From Sorex araneus (Eukaryota > Chordata > Mammalia > Eulipotyphla > Soricidae): DNA of 64,000 nt. Of this stretch, positions 55,201 to 64,000 are shown one piece after another (position 1 is the first letter of the stretch; every line of letters starts with the position of its first letter). The translations under genes were made by a program, and so were the position numbers. The stretch covers positions 4,551,051 through 4,615,050 of the forward strand of contig NC_073312.1 in NCBI RefSeq assembly GCF_027595985.1. Direction: 5' to 3'. The notes beneath the pieces are model-generated. The model was not told where the DNA came from. It did not search any database and saw only the letters and a list, made by a program, of their open reading frames with translations.

Positions 55201-55699
55201 AATAGCTCCATTGAGCCGGAGAGACGGTCCCGGGCAGGGGATGGGGGCGGAGGGGGGCTGTTTGGTTGGCAAAGGGGAGGACAACAGGCAGAGGGAGTCC
55301 TCCCCAAACAGAAACAGAAACAGGGACCCTTCTTTGGAACACACACACACAACTTTATGGCTAGAAGGTCAGCGCAAAAAAACCCCAAAAATCCCAGCTG
55401 CGGGTGTGCCGGGGGGATGCGGGGTCGAGGCTCCCTCCCCAGGTGAGCCGGGGAAAGGGGTCCCGCCTCCCTCGGCAAGTCCCTTAGCTGCGGGGCGCGG
55501 GGGGCGTGGGGCAGCGGGCAGCGGGCGGGGGGCGTGGGGCGGCGGGCACCGGGCGGGGGGCGCGGGCAGGAGACGCGGGGCGGCGGGCACCGGGCGGGGG
55601 GCGCGGGGCAGCGGCGCGGGCGCGGGGCGCGGGTTCCCTCGGCCGGCGCCGCCCCCCGCACTCCCCGCCCACCGGCGGCTGCGCGCGCCGCGCCCGGCC

Positions 55700-55800
55700 C
55701 GGCCGCACACGCAGCGCGCTCGGGCTGCCCAGGGCGGCGGGCGGCGGCCCGGCCGGGGCTGCGGGCGGCGCAGGAAGTGACACGCCGGGAGCCGCGCACG
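55700..55800 (+). other. Candidate noncoding first exon (FAM53B)
   Basis: CGCGCACG|GTAAGC at 55,800/55,801 is a good splice donor inside the CpG island. The 5' limit is not visible. FAM53B is known to start with a noncoding exon, which fits, but other donors in the island cannot be excluded. Confidence 0.35.
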
Positions 55801-56179
55801 GTAAGCTCGGGCGCCCCGCCGGCCCCGCGCCCCCGGCCCCGCGCCCCCGCGCCCCCCGCGCCCCCGCGCCCGCACCGCCCGGCCGCCCCGCGCCCACGCG
55901 CCCCCGCGCCCCCCGCGCCCGCCGCCCTTTTGTCCGCGGGAGTTCGCGCCCCGGCCCGGGATGCGCGTGCGCCCCCCCCCGTCCCCCGCGCGGCCGGTGC
56001 CCCCCGGTTCTGGCGCTCGCGGGCCTGGGCGGGGGCGCGCGGCCACCCACCGGGGCGGCCCGGCGTGGGCGAGTCACATTGTCGCCGGCTCCGGGGCGGC
56101 CGCTGCGCCCGGGCTCGACCGCCGGGACGCCCGGAGCCGGGCAGGGTCCCCGGGGGGCTCGGCCCCCGCCGGCCGCTCG

Positions 56180-56226
56180 CGCGGGCACCCCCGTCCGTCC
56201 GTCCGTCCGTCCGCCCGTCCGTCCCA
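56180..56226. repeat. (CCGT)n microsatellite
   Basis: About ten tetranucleotide units in the CpG island, with one CCGC interruption. Confidence 0.9.
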
Positions 56227-57061
56227 GCGCCCGGCCCTCTGCACGCGCGCGCGCCCCCCAGGGACAATGCGCGGGCCCCCGCCGCCCCCCGGCCGGGCGC
56301 CCCTCGCCCGCGCGCCCGGGCACCGGCGCGTCCCGTGCTCGGTGGCGCCGTGAACAAAGAAGCGCGGCCGGCGGCGCCGATGAATGGGATTGTGCCTCCT
56401 ACCGGCCACGCCGCGCGCTCGGACCCGGCCGGGGTTGGGGGGGGGCCCGCCCCCGCGCGCGCCCCGCAGCGGCGGTGCCGAGTGGCCGGGGTGGGCGCGG
56501 GGGCCCGGGGGGGCATTGTCTCGCCGGCTGGCAGGGGGCACGCGGGGCTTCCCACCCGCGGCCGGCGCCTGGCCAGGGGCCCGGCTCCGGGAACTGGGGG
56601 CGAGCAGAGAGGAGGAGTCAAGTGCTCCCGAGCCCGCCGGGGTTTCGTTCCCCTGAGGCTTGCCCCCCCCCCCCCGCCGGGCACCGAGCTCACCCCGTGA
56701 GATGCTGCAGCGGGGGCCGGGTGGGCCCCCACGTGGTGAGGACGAACCCACGGAGACCTGCCTCTTGACCCTGCGCCCGGTGGGTGGGAAACTCGCGGGT
56801 GACCTTTAACCCCTGCTCTGCCGCAGGCCTGGGTGCCGCTGACCCAGGAGGGAGCCGGGCCAGCCCTCGGGGTGCGTCCTGGAAACCCAGGCGCCTGGGG
56901 CGAGTCTCCCAGGTGGTTTGATTCCCCTTTCATCTGGGGGCTTGGCCGCATGTGGCTCTCCGTGCTCCCGGGCGGTGCTCGGTGGACCATGTGGTGCCGG
57001 GGCGGTGGTGCTGGTGTCTGTTGGTTCCAGCAAGCCGATTCTGAGGCTGAGGATTTCTGTT

Positions 57062-57170
57062 TGTCTGGGGGCCGCACCTGGCCGAGCTCAGGGCTTCCTC
57101 CCGGCTCGGTGCTCGTGGGCAGTGCCAGGCACCGGGCCCGGGTCAGCCCCCTGCAAGACGGGCACCCGCG
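57062..57170 (-). repeat. SOR SINE, old fragment
   Basis: GTCTGGGGGCCGCACCTGGC and CCGGGTCAGCCCCCTGCAAG retain the body and B box neighbourhood. Confidence 0.6.
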
Positions 57171-57700
57171 CGGCCGCCGGCTCCCTGTCCCCGACTCAGG
57201 AAGCGTTCCCGATGGACAGCCCTGTGACTGCTCAGGGCGCTCAGCCTGCAGTGCGGGACCGGTGAGGCCCCCCCGGGCCGTGGACCGGCCCCGTCGTCCT
57301 GTCTGGCTTCACCTCTGCGAAGGGCAGCCGTGGGCAGCTCGGCGAGCTCCGTGGCCCTTCAGGGACGCCCCCCACCCAGCCCCCACCCCTCAGCTACAAC
57401 CCAGGCTGCTTTCCTGCCGCCCCACCCCCCAGCTCCTCGGGGCAGAAGAAGCCCAGTGACCTGTGAGTGGACCCAGGGGGCAGCGCCTGCCCCGTGCTGA
57501 GAGCTGAGGAGAGACCAGCCAGGGCGGGGATCCCCCCCCCCCCCCCCCGCCTCCTGCTCCCGCCGGCACCCCCTCCTCCCCTCTGCGGGGCCTGGGAGTG
57601 GTGGGGGGGCCGGTGGGCGAGCCCTGGCTGACCCGCTCCTGTTCCCCAGCGGCTGTTCCGGCTGGGACTTCTGAATCGCGTGTGCTGGGTGGAAAACGGC
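57171..57700. other. GC-rich sequence, probable FAM53B intron 1
   Basis: Unique, with a C-run at 57,532-57,548. No exon recognised. Confidence 0.45.
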
Positions 57701-57709
57701 TCTGTTCTT

Positions 57710-57880
57710 GCTTTTGTGAGAAAAAGAAAGTGAAATAGGCCCCGGCCCAGGTCAGCGCCACCCCCAGCTCCGCTCCGCGGGCGCACACCTCTCTGATGTG
57801 TAATAAAAGGAGCCTGCAGGCATAATTTGTTATGTAATATGCTGATAATACAAGTTTCAGTTGTGCATGCAAAGCAGATG
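57710..57880. promoter_or_regulatory. Candidate intronic enhancer with IRF-type motif
   Basis: GAAAGTGAAA at 57,726-57,735 is a perfect GAAANNGAAA IRF/PRDM1 motif. Then 57,797-57,880 is AT-rich, with TTATGTAAT (PAR-bZIP/NFIL3-like) and a GCATGCAAAG octamer-like word. Motifs only; function not shown. Confidence 0.35.
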
Positions 57881-57889
57881 TGCCAGGGT

Positions 57890-59340
57890 GCGGGTGCGAG
57901 ATCCCCCCCTGCCCGGCCGGCCCCCACCGGGGGGGCTACGGGCTACCGAGGGTGTGTGTGTGTGGGGGGGGGCGGTTCCCATGTTGGCCTTGAGGGGAGA
58001 ATCCCCCAAGGGTGCATTTTCCGAGTGGCTGCCCGCAGGCGGCGTGCCTGGCCGCAGCTGCCCGTTTTGTCAGGGCCTCTCTTGAAAGGACCCGTTTCTT
58101 GCCAGCGCGCCGCACATGGCCGGGCTGGAGGGGCTCCAGCGGCCTCTGCCGGGTGCCCCCTCTGCTGCCGGCCCGGCCCAGGGCCCCAGGCCTCGCTCAC
58201 CGCCCCGCGGAACCCTCTGATCAGCCTGGGCGAGAGGCTGTTCCGACTTGCCCGGGGAACACACTTTCCCCAAGCCCTGGACGCTGCCCTGATTAATCTC
58301 TGTGTGTGTTTCCTGCCCAGCCCGGCTCGGCTCGGCTCGGCGAGGTCTCGCTGCTCCACTGAGTCACCTTCGTGCCGGCCCAAGGTCGGGCACCGCACGG
58401 GAATTGCTGACCCCATGAACAGCCGTTGCGTTGCGTGTGGGGATGTGACCTTTGGAAGGGAACCCAGAGAGGCCCAGTGATGCCCATGGACCCAGACTCC
58501 GAGAACGTGTCTCGTTCCCCCGCCGTCCCTGCGCCCGTGGACGGCCTCGCCGCTGACCGCTGACCGCTGACCCGCTGGCCCGGCTAGATTCAGGAGCGGG
58601 TTTTACGGTTCCCGAGGGTTCTTATTCTGACAAGGCGTTTCCCCAGACAAACAGCTTTGTTTTAAGGTAACTTCTTTGATGTTTCATCCAACCCTCCTGG
58701 GCACGGGGGATCTGGGATCCGGGTTTGGGCGTGGAAAAAAGGCTGGTGACACAGCTAGCTGGGTCAGGGGACAGCCCGTTTCTCTCTTTAGAGATGGGGA
58801 ATCTCCCAGAGGGAACCAGGAGGCCTCAGGCCCCGCCAGCCAGGGCAGGGTCCCCGCCTCCCCCCGCCGGGGACCCCCTTTTAGCAGCCACTGGAGATCC
58901 TTGAGCTGTTTGGAAAAAGCGCCTGCCTCCTGCTCTGTGGCCAGGGCTGCCTCCTTTTTGTCTTGTTAAATGCGGGTTGATTGAGAGGGGAAGTGCTGAC
59001 GGGTGGGTCTGAAAGCGGCCTTAGGAAGCCCAGAAAATAAAAACACATTTGAAGGACTCGGAAGGATTTTGCATTTCAAAGGGTCTACCTTGTAGAATTT
59101 CACATCACGTCAGGGGTTACGGGGCCTGTGACAGGGGCCTGTGACAGACACTCGGCTTCTCTCTAACGGTTCTGCTCGCCTGCTGCCTCCCACGGGGGAG
59201 GGGCTGTCCCTGCAGGAGCTGAGGGGACGCTCGTGGGCGTCTGGGTCCCCCTCGCCGCCCCCCCCCCGCCCCCCTCACCCCAGGCCCCTTCCACTGCGCT
59301 GCTCTCTGGAGGGCGGAAGCGAAGCGTGTTGGTAAACAGC
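57890..59340. other. Probable FAM53B intron 1, unique sequence
   Basis: No SINE for about 1.45 kb. Short AT-balanced islands occur at about 58,590-58,680 and 59,030-59,110. Small tandem duplications lie at 58,556-58,572 (GCTGACC) and 59,126-59,150 (GGGGCCTGTGACA). No exon recognised. Confidence 0.5.
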
Positions 59341-59811
59341 TTGTTGTTTTATTTTATTTTATTTTTATTTTATTTTATCGACTCATAGTGAGAGACTCGG
59401 TTACGGAGTTGTTCATGACTGGATTTCAGTCGTTTCGTGCTCCAGCGCCCGGCCCCTTCGTCAGTGTACATTTCCCACCACCAGTGTCCCCGGCTTCCCT
59501 CCTTGCACCCCACTTGCCTCCGTGGCAGACTCGTCTCCCTCGCTCTCCCCCCCACTCCGCCCCCCCACCCCAGGCATTGTGGTTACAGAGCAGATACTGA
59601 AAGGTTATCATGCATATCCCTTTACCCACTTTCAACACTCAGTTCCTGTCCCGAGTGATCATTTCCTACTATTATTGTCATTCTGGCCCCTTCTCTGTCC
59701 TCACTGCCCTCCGCCCCCAACACACTTGTGGTGGCTTCGAACCACTGACCCGCCCTCCTGGCCCCTGTTTTCCCTGGCCTTGGATATCAGTCTCATACTG
59801 TTTAATCTTAT

Positions 59812-59992
59812 TTTATTTATTTATTTTGCTTTTTGGGTCACACCTGGCGATGGACAGGGGTTACTCCTGGCTCTGCACTCAGGAATTACTCCTGGCGGTG
59901 CTCAGGGGACCCTCTGGGATGCTGGGAATCGAACCCGGGTCGGCCGCGTGCAAGGCAAATGCCCTCCCCGCTGTGCTGTCACTCCAGCCCCT
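59812..59992 (-). repeat. SOR SINE inside L1, with target-site duplication
   Basis: Complete copy; CTTATTTTATTT on the left matches CTTATTTTATTT on the right (about 59,808 and 59,991). Confidence 0.93.
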
Positions 59993-60329
59993 TATTTTAT
60001 TTTTTGAAGTAAAACAGATTTTTTTTTTTTAATTTGGGCAAGGAGAGAGCGAAAATGAGAGAGTAACACGGGAGAGGAACGTTCAGGCGCAAACGCGGGC
60101 TTCTCCCCAAAGGCGGCCTTCCCAGCGTTAGCGATGGGAGCACGAAAGTGCACGTCTCGAGAGGGGAGAGGCGGGCGACACATGTGCTCAGCCACGCGGG
60201 CACAGGAGCACGAGGGCTTGGCAGCAGGTGCACCCTATTTTATTTTTATATCCCTCCCATGAGGGCAGCCGTTCTATGTCTGTCCCTGTCCTTCTGACTC
60301 ATTTCACTCAGCAGGATACTCTCCATGCC

Positions 60330-60511
60330 CATCTATTTATTTATTTATTTATTTTGGGTCACACCCGGCGATGCACAGGGGTTACTCCTGGCTCTGCACT
60401 CAGGAATCACCCCGGCAATGCTCAGGGGACCCTATGGGATGCTGGGAATCGAACCTGGGTCGGCTGCGTGCAAGGCAAACACCCTCCCCGCTGTGCTATT
60501 GCTCCAGCCCC
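60330..60511 (-). repeat. SOR SINE inside L1, with target-site duplication
   Basis: CATGCCCATCTATTTA on the left (60,326) and CATGTCCATCTATTTA on the right (60,513); (TTTA)n tail. Confidence 0.94.
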
Positions 60512-60674
60512 CCATGTCCATCTATTTATAAGCAAATTACATGACTTCGTTTTCTTAACGGCTGCATAGTATTCCACTGTGCAGCTGTGCGCTGGTTTCT
60601 TCACCCATAGTTTTCTTTATCTTGGGCCCTTGGGTTGTTTCCAGATTCTGGCTGTTGTGGGTGAACAGCTCGTG

Positions 60675-63565
60675 GGGCCCCAGCACTGCCGGGCCCCGCT
60701 GGCTCCTGGCTGCTGGCCCCTCCCCTTCGTCTCTCCAGCCGAGACGCGATTCTCCTCCTGCACTGATCTACAGGGTGTCCGGGAGCAAGGCATTGGCCCG
60801 CTCAGAGTTGATGGCAGCAGGAATCAGCTGAAGCGGGGGCCGGCGGGACCCGGCAGTGCTCCTGGCGGTCGAGGCCCTCCCCAGTGCCCTCCCGACCAGA
60901 GCCTTTACCTCCACCGTCTCACATGCCCCAGCAAGGCTCAGAGAGGCCCAGTCCCTGGCCACAGACCACACAGCTCCCGGCCCTTCTCCCGCCCTGCGGC
61001 TGCCTGGAGGCTGCTGGCTGTCGGGCCCTGCAGTTGGGCCGCAGGCCTGTCCTGTAGAGACCCCCGTCCTGCTGTACCTCAGCATCGCCTCCTCAGTCTC
61101 GCTAGCACTCGGGAACCGGCGCTGGGCCTGCCCGTCCTCGCCCACATCTCTCTCTCTCTGGTTATTTGGCCCGGCCGGCCGGCGACAGCCCTTTGACACC
61201 CGAGGGTCTGGGGTGGGGGCTGCCTGTCCGGCATTCGGGGTCGCAGCTCCCGACCTCTGTGGCCGTCGGGGCCGCCCCGGGCAGCGCTGAGATCCCGCCT
61301 GCAGAGTCCGGAAGGGGCCGGGGGTCTGGGGCAGGCCGGGTCCAGGCCCGCACACTCGGGACAGACCCCACGTTTCCTGTAGGGACCCTCCAGGAAGGGA
61401 GTTTTCCGCCAGCCGAGGAGGAGCCCCGGGCCCCGCGAGGGGGCTGTCGGGGAGGGAGGGACCTCGCGCCCTCTGGGCCCTCCTGGAGGCATGTGGCCGT
61501 GGCGCTGCCCAAGTCCCCAGCCCAGGGAAGGCCACAAGTGTCGGGTGAGCAGCTTTGGGGAGCGGCAGCCTGCGTCCGTCCCTGGGGAGCCCCGTGGGGG
61601 TGGGGGGCGCCGTGTGGCCAGCTCTGTGGGACCCCCACCCCGAGGCTGCCCGGGCGTGTGTGCCAGCCCAGGGCCCCGTGCCACCCGGCCACGCCAGGCG
61701 GGTGCTATGGGGCCCCCCCGAGTCTCAGGCCTGACCAGGCACCCGTGAGCTTGATGCCCGTGTCTCTGGGCACCCTCGTGCCTCTCTGCGGGGGGCCGGT
61801 TCCTCCGGGTGCCCCCCTGGGGCGGGGCTCTGGGCTGTGGCCTGCCTGGGGCCACTTGGTGCCCTCGGATGCCGCGGCCCTGAGTCAGGCGCGGGCGCCC
61901 GTGGGCTCCAAGGGCCGCTGCCCCGGCCTGCCAGCCCCCCGGCCCGGGTGGCCACCCTCCTCCCTCCCGCCGCCCGCTCGGACACGGCCCAGCTGGGAGC
62001 GGCGGGGGCCACGCCTGGAATTCCCCTCGCTCTGGCATTCGCCTTGGCCCGGGGCCTGGGAGCGCAGGGTGGTTCCGTCTGGCTGGGAGCAGCCTCCGGA
62101 GAGCACCAGAGCGGGCGAGAGCCCTGGAGGACCGCAGCCCCCCCCCCCCCCCTGCCCACGTGCTGGGTGAGGAGAGGCGGGGGGGGGGGGGCGTGTGCCG
62201 AGGCGGGGAGCATCGGGGCCCCTCCGGCTGCCGTGGTGGGATTCCGAGGGCTGAGGGCGCGGCCCCGGGGGGCCTGATCCGAGACTCGCGCCCACTTTCC
62301 GGTCTGCTGGCGCCAGCTGCAGTGCTCTGGGGGGCAGAGGGGTGACTGGCTCTGTGCCTGCCCTTCCTCCCCGCGTCAGCCCTGGGCAGGGGCCTCTCCT
62401 CCGGGTGGGGGCCTAGAGGGCACCGTGGACTCCTGGGGCAGCCGGAAGACCCAGTCAGTGGGCCCCAGGTCGTGACGGGCCGGGGCCCGAGGGGCCACGC
62501 CGAGGGGCGTTCCCCGGAGCCCGGGCTGGCCGGGCCGTGTGGGCTTCCTTGGTGGCGACGAGCCTCTTCTGATTCTGGTGGGGGGTGGGGCACTCCTGGT
62601 GGGCTTCGGGGACCCTCGGCGGTGCCGGGATGGAGCCTGGGCCGGCCGTGTGCTGGGCTCTGGGCTGGCGCTGGCCTCTTAGGCTGAGATCTGGGGCTTC
62701 TGGGCACTGGGAGTGGAACCCGGGGCCTCGTCGGGCCAGGCCTGTGCCCGGCGCCCAGGGCAGGACACAGCCTGTCTCCCTGAAGGGACACGCAGTGCTG
62801 GACACTCGGCCCCGGCCAGGCGCTGCCCGCCAGCCCCCAGGGAGGCCCCCGGGGCCTGGTCACTGGCCACCACCTGGACGTGTGTGTCGGGGGGGGGGGC
62901 GGGAGGACGCCGCCCGTGAGAGGAGCCACTGTGGGCGGGACAAGCTGCAGCCACTGACCTGCCCCGCCGCGCCCCCGCCCTGTCCTGGGTCCACGGGTGT
63001 GTGCTGGACTCGGACGCGTCCAGGGCCTGGCCCCGCCAGCTGTGTCCCTTTGCTCCCCCGTCTGTCCCGGGTGCTCGAACCCCTCGGGGACTGTCGGGCG
63101 GAGAGCACAGCCGTGGACCCGGGCCCCGAAGGGGTCTCACTCGGGGCCCTGCGCGTGCCCGGCACGAGTGTGCCCGGAAGAGGGGACCGAGGAGGGGTGC
63201 AGGGGGCGGGGGGAGGGGAGGGGCAGGGCAGACCAGGGAGGGGCTGAGCTGCCGGGTCTGAGGGCGCGGACCTTGGTGAGGGCACGGGCACGGCGTGCTG
63301 AGTGGACGGGAGAGAGGGCACAGCTGGGGGCCAGGGCGGGTCCTGGGGTGGCGGGGCAGGCCCGGGCCACACTGGCGTGGTAGGAAGGAGGCGACGAAGG
63401 GGCAGGTGTGTGTGGTCATTTCCGGGGAAGCCTGGCCAGGTTGGGGCCTCTTGACCTTGGGGTGTCCTTGCTCCCGTGGGCCTTGGGGTGCCTGAGAGTT
63501 CCCAGCACTTCCTGCCCAGGCTGGGGTGGGGGGCGGGGGAAGGCCAAGGCCATGGGCCTTTCCTT
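60675..63565. other. Very GC-rich sequence, probable FAM53B intron 1
   Basis: About 2.9 kb of GC-rich, mostly unique sequence with a few SINE-like scraps (for example near 62,590-62,660). Open frames up to 616 codons on the minus strand lack start context, splice signals and any known domain. Confidence 0.5.
62138..62191. repeat. C15 and G13 homopolymer pair
   Basis: A C-run (62,138-62,152) and a G-run (62,179-62,191) are separated by 26 bases and could pair or form quadruplex structures. Confidence 0.85.
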
Positions 63566-63571
63566 TGTGGT

Positions 63572-63690
63572 GTCTGGCTCCGAGCTGTCCGTGCTCGGGG
63601 CTTACTCCTGGCCCAGTGCTCAGGGCCGTGAGGTCCTGGGGCCAGAACCCAGATTGGCCACCCATGTACCGTGCCTCTGGCGCCTCCCCC
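63572..63690 (-). repeat. SOR SINE fragment
   Basis: GTCTGGCTCCGAGCTGTCCG and CTTACTCCTGGCCCAGTGCT, then a degraded B box region. Confidence 0.6.
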
Positions 63691-64000
63691 ACCCGGAAAC
63701 GGGACCTTCTGGCGTCGAATGAACTGACCCGTGGGGCCCGGCGTCCGCATCTGCGTCCCTCAAGGAGACACAGGCCAGAATTGGGGCTCCGGGGGCGACC
63801 GGCCGAGGGCTTAGGGGCAGGTGGTCTGTCACAGACACCCGGCAGGCTGGCCCGGGGACTGGGCGAGGGGCTCTCCTGCACCCTAGGGCGTGGCGCACCC
63901 ACCCGGCGTTCCCGGGAGAGAAGCCAGGGCAGGGTTCCTGGGCGTCGGCGTCGGCGAGCGCCCCGATGCCCACACCTGGGAGGCTGAGCAGGACAGGCCC
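63691..64000. other. GC-rich end of window
   Basis: No gene or repeat recognised. Confidence 0.45.

Larger units (their letters stand above)
55430..56700 (+). promoter_or_regulatory. CpG island, probable FAM53B promoter
   Basis: Extreme CpG density with no TATA box. An ETS-like site (CAGGAAGTGA, 55,771-55,780) lies next to a consensus donor, and scattered ACAATG/CATTGT words occur (56,078, 56,263, 56,513). In mammals the gene after EEF1AKMT2 in this direction is FAM53B, transcribed the same way. The assignment rests on gene order, not on coding sequence. Giant open frames on both strands here are compositional. Confidence 0.65.
59345..60670 (-). mobile_element. L1 3' end, 5'-truncated, carrying two SINEs
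   Basis: A (TTTTA)n tail at 59,345-59,378 is followed by GAGTTGTTCATGACTGG and CAGTGTACATTTCCCACCAC, the antisense of an L1 3' UTR. Farther on come CTGACTCATTTCACTCAGCA and CTGCATAGTATTCCACTGTG, the familiar antisense L1 3' region. SINE insertions at 59,812-59,992 and 60,330-60,511 account for about 360 bases. No ORF2 reading frame survives. Confidence 0.8.

Noticed and set aside
55155-57077. Open frame of 640 codons on the minus strand, and others of 279-420 codons on both strands
   Set aside because: They overlap one another in all frames inside a CpG island, are Pro/Ala/Gly/Arg-rich and have no domain. GC-rich DNA lacks stop codons.
61079-63902. Minus-strand open frames of 616 and 407 codons
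   Set aside because: Same cause: GC-rich composition, overlapping frames, no splice or domain evidence.
56820-64000. Search for FAM53B coding exons
   Set aside because: No segment had splice sites together with a protein I recognise as FAM53B, so only promoter and intron are suggested, from gene order.

Overview
This window is nuclear DNA from a placental mammal, most likely a shrew (Soricidae). Two lines of evidence support this. First, coding exons of two vertebrate genes can be read directly, with consensus splice sites and correct intron phases. Second, the window is packed with roughly a hundred copies of a tRNA-headed, A-tailed SINE that I recognise as the shrew SOR family. Its sense strand starts GGGGCTGGAGCGATAGCACA and ends GTGACCCAAAAAGCAAAA. 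I cannot tell Sorex from Suncus or Crocidura. There are no bacterial, phage, CRISPR or plasmid features.

Layout: (1) 1-15,886, minus strand: the first six coding exons of ABRAXAS2 (ABRO1/FAM175B), the BRISC deubiquitinase scaffold. The rest of the gene lies beyond the left edge. Its start codon lies in a CpG island with two convergent ZNF143-like motifs. (2) 15,890-21,100: a 5.2 kb intergenic stretch holding an unidentified retroposed unit and a separate CpG-rich, CCAAT-rich block that looks like a third promoter. (3) 21,135-41,103, plus strand: the complete six-exon coding region of EEF1AKMT2 (METTL10), a lysine methyltransferase of eEF1A, with a 3' UTR to about 41,530. (4) 41,530-55,400: an intergenic region rich in young SINEs, with one SINE-free block of about 3 kb (43.2-46.3 kb). 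(5) 55,430-56,700: a strong CpG island with a candidate noncoding first exon ending at a GTAAG donor at 55,800. From mammalian gene order (ABRAXAS2 - EEF1AKMT2 - FAM53B) this is probably the FAM53B promoter, and 55.8-64 kb is then probably its first intron. No FAM53B coding sequence was recognised.

The genes are not an operon. ABRAXAS2 and EEF1AKMT2 are divergent neighbours with separate promoters, and FAM53B would be co-oriented with EEF1AKMT2. The gene content is ordinary. What deserves a second look is the repeat biology: a second SINE class that lacks a poly(A) tail and ends in 8-bp ACAGTGCT repeats, nested and chimeric insertions with readable target-site duplications (TSDs), and a strong antisense bias of young SINEs inside genes. 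Regulatory candidates are also listed: the ZNF143 pair, the orphan promoter, the EEF1AKMT2 uORF and weak donor, and AT-rich unique blocks. No tRNA, rRNA, snRNA or miRNA gene was recognised. Boundaries of repeats are accurate to about 5-10 bases; exon boundaries were checked by length and frame.
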